Assembly: GCA_018881555.1 (NCBI GenBank)
Contig: JACAXG010000166.1
Span: 994,956 to 1,058,955 of the forward strand
DNA: 64,000 nucleotides
Source: Amblyornis subalaris
Lineage: Eukaryota; Chordata; Aves; Passeriformes; Ptilonorhynchidae
Reading direction: 5' to 3'
Below, piece after piece: positions 34,930 to 45,876 of the stretch. A model generated the notes under the pieces. That model made no database searches and was not told where the DNA came from. It saw only the letters and a program-made list of their open reading frames with translations. Position 1 is the first letter of the stretch, and each line of letters starts with the position of its first letter. The position numbers and the translations under genes are program-made.

Positions 34930-37900
34930 CTGGAAGAAACGAAAGAAGCTGAACAGTGTTCAAGGAGACAGGCTACTTTGAGAAATTTTTTGTCAAACAC
35001 AGAAGATTCTTGCTGGAAGCAGACAGAAGTCAGAAGTTTTCCCCTGCAGCNGGCATTCCTACAGAGATATGTACACATGTGACAAACAAACAAAGGTTTT
35101 GATAAACTCTTGGGAACCCATTGATGTCTAGGGAAGGTCATCTCCTCCGAGCATGATCACCACAGCTTTCGGTTGCATGCTGCTACTCTCGTGAGGGATC
35201 ATAACCCAAACCTTCACTGTGCACCACCAGGATAACTCTCACATCCCTTCAGCATATTTCATTCCTCATCCAGGGAATAGGTGAAACAAAAACATACATC
35301 GTTGCTTAAAAAATCATAATAATTACTTTTATTTCATCAATGACACGTCAATGTTCTGTCAATGATTCACCAATGACCTCTGACAATTCTTGCTTTACTC
35401 GTAATATCTCTTTTTTCCAGATTTGTCCCTTTAATTCGCTTTTACTGAGAGGGGGATTTCCTGCCCTAGAGGATAAATTTCTCTTAATAATATAGGGTTC
35501 ACTACTTCTTGGGTCACATGCAGTCAGGAACAGATGGAGCATGTTGTGCCCTGGCTTCCCACCAATACCAATTTAGGTCTCACATCTGCCATCTCGTCCT
35601 CATCTCTGACAACATGTGCTTCAATCCTCCTTCCTGGCTTCTCCATCCCAATGACTAATTCCCCTCTCCCATTCCTAAAATGACAGAAAATTGGGGACTG
35701 CCACAGTGAGGTATAAAGATGTTTTTCCAGCTTTATGCCAAGAGCANGATTCCCCAGTCAGCAGTTTCGCCTGCTACAGAGTCACTTCGTGGTGCTCCAA
35801 AAGCATAAAGAGGCCACGGAAATTCAGAAATTCAGGCCTTCCATGGCTGCATGACAGCAGGAATGTAGAAGGTTGTATTAAATTTACTGTAGCGTGGATG
35901 CTTTATGACATCCAGTAAATGGCACATAAAAAAAGTATTCAGAAACATCAGCCTTTCTTCCCTGCCCTGCATTCCCTCTCGAGACAACAGAAATGAACAA
36001 ATTCCTCCAGGAAAGGGTTCAGAGTTGCGCTTTAATTAAAGCTACTCTGACAACTCTTAATTTTAGCCACCCTCTCCTAACTCTGGGAGCAAGAAAATCC
36101 AGGGAGAGTGGTTTTCTCAGAGTTAGCTGCTGAGAATAACCTGTCCCACCCCACAGCTACACCCAAGCATGATGGAAAGCCATGTTCCAAAACATCTGTG
36201 GAAACTATGTCTTTAATGTCAGTATTTCTTATACTATTTTACATCACCGTATCAACATCACTAAAAGATGCAATTCCTTATTTTCTCTTGGAATTCTGAA
36301 GTTCTACTGTTGTCAGCCATTTTAAGCTCGAGTTTTTTTTAATATTGCCAGTAACTGTTGAATATAAATCTTACTTTATTCCCAATCTATGCAAATACCA
36401 GTTTATGGATTGTGCCCTGTATAGGCTGTGAGGGGCTGATTCCAGGAGCAATTGCTATTGATTTTAATGCTTCTTGGAAACCACTATATTGTGCAAGTAC
36501 AAGGAATTTTGTTGTTTTGGGGTTTTGTTTTGTTTGTTGTTTTTGTTGTTCACATGTTTTTGGTTGTGTGTGTGTGTTTCAGCTTTTCCTTCTATAAAAT
36601 GGCATAAAAATTATAATAATACCATTGCCCACTTCTTACACAGGAGAGAAGAAACTTGGCAATTACTATGTGATATTATCAAGTTGATATTATTATTAGT
36701 GAGTGAAAGCACTACTAAAAACATCATTTACATTTTTTGAGATTAATGGGATTTCTCGATGCATGTTTAGTTTCTGTCATCATAGCCTAATTACCAAAAC
36801 TTCTTTTTATTAATGAACAGCANAGTAATGTTCAAAAATAAACAGTTTTTATCTCACTTCAAGTCCTAAATCACTGAAGATAAGAAGAGACAAAAAGCTG
36901 GAGACAAAGAGCTGGAGGTCTGGTATAGCTTTTAAACATTATATTCTTATTATATAGTGGAACTTTATTAAGCTATTTTTATTTAGAGAAGTCTGTTTTA
37001 CCTGAGAACACTCTTCTTCTTCAAGAAGGGGGGGAAAAACCCCAGACATGATAAAAAATTCAATCCAAAAGAAATGGTGGATTTAGTTGAGTAACACACT
37101 TATTTCTAACCTTTGTTTCCAGTTGCACAGATATGTTGTGGTACCCCTATCGCAACCACAACCTCAGGGGAAGGAAATTTATCCTGGCAGACCAATCCTA
37201 CAGGGAACTTTGATAACACCAAGGTACTGTTCAGAGACACTTTCCACCTACATGGGAGATGTGTCCAGCTGACTGCCCAGGAGACAGATAAGGGAATTTT
37301 ATCCTGGGACCACAGCATCTGGGTGTTAAAGTCCATAAGTCAAGCAATGACTTAGAAAGCAACAAGCTGTCTCTGGCAAAATGCTACTTCCCACAAACAG
37401 AAAATTATATAGGTAACTGGCTTCAGACTTAGTTCCCAAATATGCCTTCTTCCCAAANGTGTGACACTCCAAGGCACAACAGAATTAAATCAGTACAATT
37501 ACAGCATATAATACTACTAAACATTATCCAAAATTAGTATATTAAGCCTCAAACGACTCTTTTTACCACCAGAACAAGCATTCCCATGGGTTTTGTTAAG
37601 ACCCCTAGCCTGGGGATATGCTTTTAGGTCAACAATGGCACTGAGCTCTTGAGAAGAGGAAAAAAAACCCAACCTATATTAAACCAGAAGCATCANGAAA
37701 ACCACAGGCAATGAGACAGAAAAAAATATTTTGGAATGATAAAGAACTGTCATATTCTTGCTGGTGAGGGACTTTGCAAGCACTGCACCNAAGTTGGAGC
37801 TGAAGATATGAACTCCAGGGGCCTTGTGCTTTTTCCCAAACATGCTTGAAAACCATTTTAAAGCACCTTATCTCTTGTCCACACAGAGATATTAATGTCT

Positions 37901-38001
37901 CATGTCTAACAGAAAACACTTCAGATATTAAATACTTCTTTGAGTGTCTCTAAACAGTTTGAGTAATTTCTTGAGAAATGCAGCACACACCTCCTCATCC
38001 A
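34930..38001. other. Presumed intron, GT/T-rich patch at 36.5 kb
   Basis: A T/G-rich patch (TGTTTTGTTTGTTGTTTTTG, then a short GT run) lies at about 36513-36580. Around 35337-35385 the motif TCAATGA or a close variant recurs about every 12 bp. No exon was supported. Confidence 0.4.
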
Positions 38002-38117
38002 CTCATAGAACCATCCAGGTTGGAAGAGACCTCAAAGATCATCCTGTCAGGGAGTTGTAGAAAGCAATGAGATTCCCCCTCAGCCTCCTCTTCTCGAGAC
38101 TAAATAAGCCCAGATCC
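38002..38117 (-). mobile_element. CR1 LINE 3' fragment with internal deletion
   Basis: Reads CTCATAGAACCATCCAGGTT, then GGAAGAGACCTCAAAGATCA. It then jumps to GGGAGTTGTAGAAAGCAATG, AGATTCCCCCTCAGCCTCCT and CTTCTCGAGACTAAATAAGC. Both halves are CR1-like and minus oriented, but the roughly 200 bp normally between them is missing. Confidence 0.8.
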
Positions 38118-39537
38118 ACATGTCATTTGTTCCAAAAATAAGAAATATAACAATCTTATCCATTGTGGGGGGACCCAGTAAAAGCCATCAAATGTAAAGT
38201 TTGCTGGAACATTGAACTGTCCTTACATTCCAACGTAAACCTGAAAAATGGAAAGCTGTCCAAAGCTTGGATTAATGCTCAGATTGGAATCTAATTGGTC
38301 TTTAATCCTCTCTCATCAACAAAACCAGGAAAATCACAGATTGCAAAGGGCAGTATTGCTAAATTACCCGGGACTAAGGAACCTTCTCAAAACACCACTG
38401 AAGGGAATTGTGTTATGCCAGTTTTGTTGTTAATTTGCCTATCCTATTTTGGTTTGAAGACTCTTCCTACAATAAAAGCAAAGCAAAATGAAGAAGTTTT
38501 AAGGCAGGGCATTTCTTTTACAGAACATACCAGCCCTTGGGTTTGCAGATGTCCTATCATAGGTAGTTAACATGCAAATTTAGTTAATCAACGAGGTATC
38601 AACTCTCATATATTGTAAAACTCTGAAATGGAATCAAAATGTACTCAGACATCCCAACTACAAGTTGCACTACTCTAAAGGACACAGATTTCTGTCCAGT
38701 AACAAACCCTGAGGAAAAAATCCTGCCATCACCACAGGAAAATACTGATATTTATTTTTATTTGGGGAGGAGAAGGTGTCTGCCCCTTGGATAAAGTGAG
38801 TACATTCAACAACAATTTTCCTGAGCCCATGTGCTAATTACTTGTTATTGCAAATGGTATGGAGAGCAACACAGAAACCTTTACCAAAATTTTATCACAT
38901 CTGTTACTGTACCCTTACCTCATGTGCTCTTCATTTAAACATGCTATGAGCAGTCAAAGAAGAGACATGATTTGTTCTTGACAGACCTCCATGTCAGCAG
39001 CTTATTCTCAATTTCTACATGTATACATATGGATCATTTAAATTTACAGCATCTTCTTTGCTTTTTGTAATTAGGCTGCCTGCTTAATATTTCCTGAAAC
39101 TCTCTGTATTCCATCTGTCATTGGAAATAAGGCTTATTTTGTGCCTTCTCTAGTTCTCTGGAATTTTACCCAATTTTCAGCACAGACATTGCTTTAGTCA
39201 GTCCTGAAATGCCCTGGAGTAAAATTCATCAGATCCTGTTGAGCTGAAAGCATCTAATTGATGTAAGAGTTCTTTGACCTGTTCTTTCTCCTGTTCCTGT
39301 CCCCTGTTGTGTTTTAATGATTGTATTAAAAATAATTAAAAATTCTTCTATGGGAAAACTGAAAGAGAATAGGCAGCTAATATTTGGTATCTTCAGTTGT
39401 TTACTCACCTTCCTCATGAAGCCATTCTACACAAGTTAAGCACTAACTTATTTTAAATCTTTCCTTAAATTATATGGCCACAGATAGTCAGAAGGACAAA
39501 GTTTCTATTCTCCCATACCAATTTAGCCCCCACTATT
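38118..39537. other. Presumed intron, no gene seen
   Basis: AT-rich sequence. A strong minus-strand acceptor and donor pair near 38927-38951 encloses only about 25 nt. It is not called. Confidence 0.4.
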
Positions 39538-39846
39538 TTCTGGCCTCTGCTTGACTTCCCTCATACACTTTCACTCCCTCACACACCTCTTTGGCCTCCC
39601 ACCACTTTTACAACTCCATTTTTTTTTATGGCCACACGTTCCTTTCCAGCCTCCAAACCCCTTTAAGCCTCCTACCTCTTTTTGGCCTCTAACTCCATTT
39701 CACCCCTTCCCTTGCCCTGCCTATGCCCCTCCCTTGCCTTATTCTTGCCTCCCCCACCCTTGCCTCGCCCTCCCCTTCCTTTCCTACCCCTTCCCTGCCT
39801 TGCTTTGCCAATCATTCCCTTCCCTTGCCTACCCCTCCCTTACTCT
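39538..39846. repeat. Pyrimidine-rich low-complexity tract
   Basis: About 300 bp with very few purines on the plus strand. The right half (39700-39846) is an irregular array of CCCTTGCC, CCTTCCC and CCTACCCC units. The left half repeats CCTCTTTGGCCTC-like units. Open frames through it (39551-39898 plus and others) are products of low complexity and not genes. Confidence 0.85.
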
Positions 39847-42800
39847 GGGCAACAGAACACGGAATTTTTGGCTGTACCACACCATATACAGCCAGTAAGA
39901 TAAAGATGTAGAAACTTACCCTTCCCAAAATTTGGCCACTGAATCACCAGTAAACATTGCTGCAATCTTTTTATAGTGGCTTTTGCATGATAATTAACTT
40001 TGCTGTTGATTAAGCAGGAATACTTTTCCATTTTTTAAAGCAGTGGAGTGTCAAGTGCTAAAATCCTTTGCTGGATACCAGCTCTTGCCTCCTGATAATC
40101 ACTGTGCTTTTTTTTCACAGTGCCTCACACAGATCTGTAAGATTACCATCACTGTCCTCAGAAACAGACCTGGACTCTGCATATTTATATGAAGTGGCAC
40201 AGAAATCTCAGGCTTTGCTAGGACCCTCTTCTAGGTGATGCCACCTCTGTTCACAGTTCCCTGCTGACAACTCGTGGTTTTCACCACATGTGACTGTAGT
40301 GAATATCTCTCCAGTTCTGTAATTTACTTACCTTAGTGCTGTAGTTTGCATGTATGACTCCAGACGTATCACTTAAATGGAGGATGTAAGACCGAGCATT
40401 TAATTATAGCATCAGATAAGAAAAAGTATTATCATAAAAACCCAATCTTCAACACAAAATGAATTCTTAAATTTGACAGTCCTTGCCTGTACTCATTACA
40501 AGATGCTCTTCATTTCACTTCTGTTTAATCTCACAACTGTAAAGTAAAATATTTAGTGATATTAACGCACCATTAGGACAATCTTTTTAACCTCCTTTTT
40601 TTTAAATTAATACAAGGAGTGGAAACACAACTATTTCCTACAAGGCCAGAAAGAAGCACAGCACTGTCGTGGTGAGAATTTCCTTCCAATTCAGCAATGA
40701 AATGTCCTTATCTCCCTAGCACACAATCTCACCAGAGGAATTATTACCATTTGTACTGTGCTGCTGCTGATCTACAGTTTGAAACACATCAGTGCCATGG
40801 AAAGAAGCAATGTAACAACTTCCTAGATTACACAGTGGAGCGATTAGCCCTAAAGCAGATCAATAACATCAATGGTTTCAGCTCGAGGATAAATAAAACC
40901 TGATATTGGTAACAGGTTAATTATGTTTCAAGCTGCTTATGCCAGTGATAAAAATTTGATAAGACTGAAGACTTCAAAGCCTTGTTGCATTTGGTTTGGT
41001 TCTTTTTTTTTTTTTTTTTTAATGACTAAACTAGAGGTCTAAGCTCAGAATTATGCTGAGAGAGACATAAGAACAAGAAAATAAAATCACCAAATTTAAT
41101 CTTAGGAAGTGTGGTCCTAACTCTGCTACAGCAACAACTCACCGTGTCGTTGCACAAGTATGAGATGAACAGCAGGAGCCTGCTTTGCTTTGCCACTTAC
41201 ATTTTAGTGAAGGTTTTTCAGTTTAAACCAGAATTTTCCTACAAAGGGGACAGATTCTGACCTCAACAAAGCTTACTCTGTACCTGGGTGATCATCAGCA
41301 CCTGACAGGAGATGGTTCGGTGTTTTCTAACAGATCCTGTAAACATTGGGAACACGACTTTTCCCCCCATAGCTATACTTACATACTCTGAGGTAAAATT
41401 GCACCTTACTGAATGATCAAGCCACAAAAACACAACATAGGTGTGAGTAACAGATGCTCCCTTTGCCATGGTATATCTAAATTATCGTTTTTTTCTCTCA
41501 GATTTGCCCTGCATTATTAGAATTCAAAAATATGCTCGAAATATTAGTACTCAACTTTTTGCACAGTTAAGTAAAAGTAGTAAAATCTACCCATACTTGA
41601 ACTCCTATATATTTTCCAACAGTTTGAAATATTTTTGGTAGCGGTGTGTAACATAAATGAGTTACATGAAGTAAAAATGATTATTTTTATGTTGAACACA
41701 ATTGTTCTCATTTAAATGATCACCAGATTCAAGGTGACTCAATCATGTGTTGAACTCAAGGTAGTTCAGGAGTGAAATTTAATCATAGACATGTCTCCTG
41801 AGAAACTAAACATAATCTTATTGTGATCATATGGAAGCAGTCACTTACAGAAACATCTCTCATTTCAGCCTTTAATTCCCCTCAGAGTTTCCTTTTTTTG
41901 CCTCAAACTCTGCTTGCTAGCTGAAATTACTCTTCCACTCTTTCTGTGTTGCTCTTCCTGACTGGAATATCAGTTATATCTGTATGTGGCTGTAGCTACT
42001 TACATACACATATTCATGCCATTGCTCACTTAGGTTTTCCCATTTACTGATTAACTCTGGGAAGGAAATTTTCAGGGACAACCCTAGAGATTACATGCCC
42101 AACTTCCACTGATTTCCAGAAATATGATTTTTTTACCCCCATAGAAATTAACTAGCTGACGATTGCAAATTTTAAAAAACTTGCCCAAGTAGGTACCCAA
42201 CAAATTATTTCAATATCAGTAAAGAAGTCTCATGGAAAACTCACTGCAAAAGAAGAAAAGTATATAACGACAGCATGCCTCCCATATTGCCATATTTCCT
42301 AAATAAGAAATAAGGCTAATTAAAATTCTACTCCATTTCAAAGGAAGAAAAGCACCTCGTTATGATTCAGTTTTCCTAATCTCTGGATAAACAATTATAA
42401 AATGCAAATATTTGTCCATTTATGCATAAAGCAATCACCATTTTTCTTTTCAAAATAAATAGNTGTGGAAGTCAACTTTAGCAATAGTCCCTGGACTTCG
42501 TGAGAACCACCATCTGACCACATCAGCAGACAAAGGGCCAGGAGCATCACAGAACTGAAATTCTGCTGCTGACAAACTAAACCCAGTTTCCACAGGTCAG
42601 AGTTGGAAGTGTTTCACCACAGAATTTTTTTGTTATTTATTTCTAGTCTAAAGTTTATGCTTTAAATATATAACACTGGGGTACCTTCTAGCAACCTACA
42701 CTGTTTAATGTCACTAAGACATTGTAGATACTGAGGAGCAATATTTCAAAACAGGTGAACTGACCTTTAGAGTCTTTCTGGGGATTCCAGTCATATTTGT

Positions 42801-45361
42801 CTCAGAGAGAAATTGTATTTTGTTCTGGATTTTATTTGATGAAGGAAGGTTAGGCAAATACAAACAGCCAGAGCAACAATCACTTGCTCACATAAAGATA
42901 CAAGTGCTGAACATCCCAGGCGTACTGTAGGCATAGTCCTCATATTTCCACACTTACTGACTTGCAGCTTGTTTCTTATGTGCTCAAGTTTCCATGTTTA
43001 CAAAATGTGCTTGTTGCTGCTTTGTAGCTGTATTTTCCTACTGGTCAAGACAATAGGCTGAAACACGGCAGTAAAATTTCAACAGACAATAGGGCAGATT
43101 GTCTCATCCTAATGCTGCATATTTTCTGCAGCGTCTTTAATCACAAACACAGCAGAAACTCACTTCTCTTATTAAAAAAAAAAAAAACAAAACAACCCAA
43201 ACTTGCTACATTTATGTCCTTCCATAGTGCCAGAATAGTGCTTTATGGAAATATTCACTAGGATTTTTTAAATTAATTATATGAGTAATCACTTTGTGGG
43301 AAGAGAGACAGAAACCTTAGCATCCTTGGAGTACAAGTTCTGAGCCTACCCTCTGAAGCTGGTGGGAACTTCCCAACTTGCAAATAGCAGCTTGAATTTC
43401 ACAGTCATTTGCAAATGCAGATGTAAACTAAAACTGATGAATCCCAGCAGTAAGAGAAGGATGAAAGGACTTACAGCAAGATGAAAGAGAAAGAATAGGA
43501 CATAGATCAATAAACCAAGCACTTTAATTGGGCTGAGCTATTTGCAGGGAATATTTCAGAGGAATGAAATGTTATTAGTTATTAACCAACACATTTACCA
43601 AGCAATTTTAAGCCATTATTAGGAAGCATTTAAAAATGGTACCTAGTTACACTTTCCACTGAACCTGGTCACAAGGATAAGACTGTCTTCTAAGAGATAA
43701 GGCACCAAAACCCATCACCTGATCTTGTGGAGGACCCAGAGACCAAGATTACATATTTATTGCTGGTCAGAAACAAGTTAATGTTTCAGAACATAAAAAC
43801 TACTCATAAAATTTTAATACACTTGCTGTGTTGAGATTGATCCTAAAAGAAACTCATCTCAAAAAGGCTCCTATCGCTTCTTAACTACTCCAAATGTATA
43901 CTCTAATTTTCACTTGAAATACATATATACACACGCACACATATATGAAGTGAAATTATGAGCCACACATTTTATAAAGTGTTTCTCCAAGACCAAATAA
44001 TTCTTTCAGGGATTAAAAATGCAGCTAGGTCAGTTAACCAGAAACAGGACCAACCAATTATGAGAGAAAGTCANGAACTACAAAAAACCCCACCCAAGGA
44101 GTAGCATGTCTATAAGCCCATTAATTAAAGTTTTTTGAGGATATACAGGAACTTAAGGAAGGCCATATACAGACTGAAGATCAGGAAATGTTCCTGGCAG
44201 TGAAAATGCAGGCTAAACAGCAAGAATTATTTTTGACAGTAAAATTTTACAGTTGGTGAACCAAGCTTCCAGAGGAAGTGCTTCAGCTGGAGCCCTGAGA
44301 ACTGCACAAAGCAAGATGGGACACACAATATCTTCAGAACCCTGGGGTTACATTAATTGTCAAGATACAAACTGCACTGTGATTGACATGAGAAAAACCT
44401 GTTTCTTTTTCATGTTCCTAGTTTTTGGTCAGACACTCATGAAACTACCAGTGCTACTACATGGACTTGTCTAGATGATTTTTTTTCCCTCAACATTCAT
44501 TTCTATTATGGAAAAAAGTTTTATCTCCAATTACTTTACAATCCATTAAAATACTGTAAGAAAAGGCATTTATAAAAGTAAAAAATGGGAATTTCTAACA
44601 AAGCCAGGAATAAAGCAGTATGCATTTCTCTACAATTAAAATTTCTGCCCTCATCACAAAAGTCACTAACTTTATACAAATCTCAGAATAGTCATCTTGT
44701 TTGCAACTACCTGTAAGACAGAAAGCATCTGCAGTAAAATCAGTTTTAAAAGCATCCTTTAATAGAAAACCCATTGTTCCTTTTTTTCTAATTCACCACA
44801 GATATTGTTATAATGGTTTCTAGCAATACCTAGCAGATGTAGAATTAAAAACTCAGATATTAAAAAAAAGCAAACCTCAAAGGTGTTATTTAAAAAAATA
44901 ATAATCTTGTGGCTCCTAGCTATGATTGCCAGAAGAGTTATTGGTGTATGGAGCGGGTGAGTAGAGCAGAAGGCCCAGCTGCCTGGAGAACAGCAAAGCA
45001 CACGGATCTGCTGCCCCTCAAGTGCCTATCCCAGCTGTACAGAGAAACAGTCATTTAGTGAATAAATGAAGCGGCNAAATTATGAGAGCAGGGAGGGAGT
45101 CCCCTAAGGATGCCAATTTTCATGGACTGTGTGAGGCATTTCAGGCGTTTCCCACTGTCTGTGGGAGCATGTTTAATTCAGCACACACAAGTCAGCACTT
45201 ACACCAGTGCAACTCCAAACTCACTGCCAGTAGCAAAAGGTAGCTAACCTCCATTTTCATCTGTACAAACCTAGAGCTCAACTTTGCCTTCTAACTATAA
45301 GTTTCTTCAAAGTTTCTCCTTTTTTCTCCTCCCACCTCACTCTTTTAAAGCAGCCTCAACA
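39847..45361. other. Presumed intron with poly-T and poly-A runs
   Basis: Contains a T18 run (41003-41020) and an A13 run (43174-43186). AT-rich stretches with TAAT-type motifs lie near 43560-43640. Apart from the candidate at 40332-40371, no exon is supported and no mobile element was recognised. Confidence 0.4.
40332..40371 (-). CDS. Candidate short exon (40 nt), minus strand
   Basis: The donor is near-ideal (CACTAAG/GTAAGTAA) and the acceptor is good (GTCTTACATCCTCCATTTAAG). One frame reads DTSGVIHANYSTK after one leading base and ends on a codon boundary. A second frame is open too. Good signals but very short. Confidence 0.27.
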
Positions 45362-45876
45362 CCACACTGTAGAGGTGGCTGAGACCGCAGCAGAGAATGC
45401 TGCAGCGTTTGAGCCAACCACAGGAGTGACCGAGCAGCCTGCCACTCCTTGTTCCCTTATAAGGTTCAGTTCTAGAGTGTTCTGCCTTACTCAGCATCCC
45501 ATTTATTCCTGTAATATACCCTACTCCTCCCCTCGTTTACCCCTATTGGTTGAAGTTGTATTACCCTGCCTTCTCTCTGCCCCCTGACCCTCAACCCATT
45601 GGTCCCTGTTGTCTCTCCGCCCCCACTGCCCCTGGGATAAAACCCTGACCCCTCTATTGTTCTGGGTTCTCTCCTTCCCTGACGATTCATGGAATAAACC
45701 TATTTCGTGGAACACATAAGGAGAACCCCTCCGACTCTTTGCCTCAACTAAGTACGCGTGCGCGTGTGTGTGTGTGTGTGTGCGCACTGCCGGACAAACG
45801 CCACGCTTTCAGGAAGACTGCAAGGGACCCCAAAACCCATCCAGGATTATTATTTTTATTAATAACAACACCACAC
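45362..45876 (+). mobile_element. Solo LTR of an endogenous retrovirus, with target-site duplication
   Basis: A 503-bp segment (45368-45870) starts TGTAGAGG and ends AACAACA (TG...CA). It is flanked by the 6-bp direct repeat CCACAC (45362-45367 and 45871-45876). Inside are CCAAT-type boxes on the reverse strand (ATTGG at about 45545 and 45599), a TATA-like GGATAAAACC (45635-45644) and an AATAAA (45693-45698). The order fits U3-R-U5 on the plus strand. It is markedly less AT-rich than its surroundings. A CG/TG microsatellite (45755-45784) lies downstream of the poly-A signal. No internal gag, pol or env sequence adjoins, so it is a solo LTR left by recombination. The family was not identified; a 6-bp duplication suits the alpha/beta-type class. 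Confidence 0.78.
45755..45784. repeat. (CG/TG)n microsatellite inside the LTR
   Basis: ACGCGTGCGCGTGTGTG, a GT run and TGCGCAC form an alternating purine-pyrimidine tract of about 30 bp within the U5-like part of the solo LTR. Such tracts can adopt Z-DNA. No functional claim is made. Confidence 0.85.

Noticed and set aside
39551..39898. Overlapping proline/leucine-rich plus-strand ORFs
   Set aside because: Generated by the pyrimidine-rich tract, which rarely forms stop codons.
41201..41239. Minus-strand segment with excellent acceptor (GTCCCCTTTGTAG) and GTAAGTGG donor
   Set aside because: Stops occur in all three frames, so it is not a coding exon.
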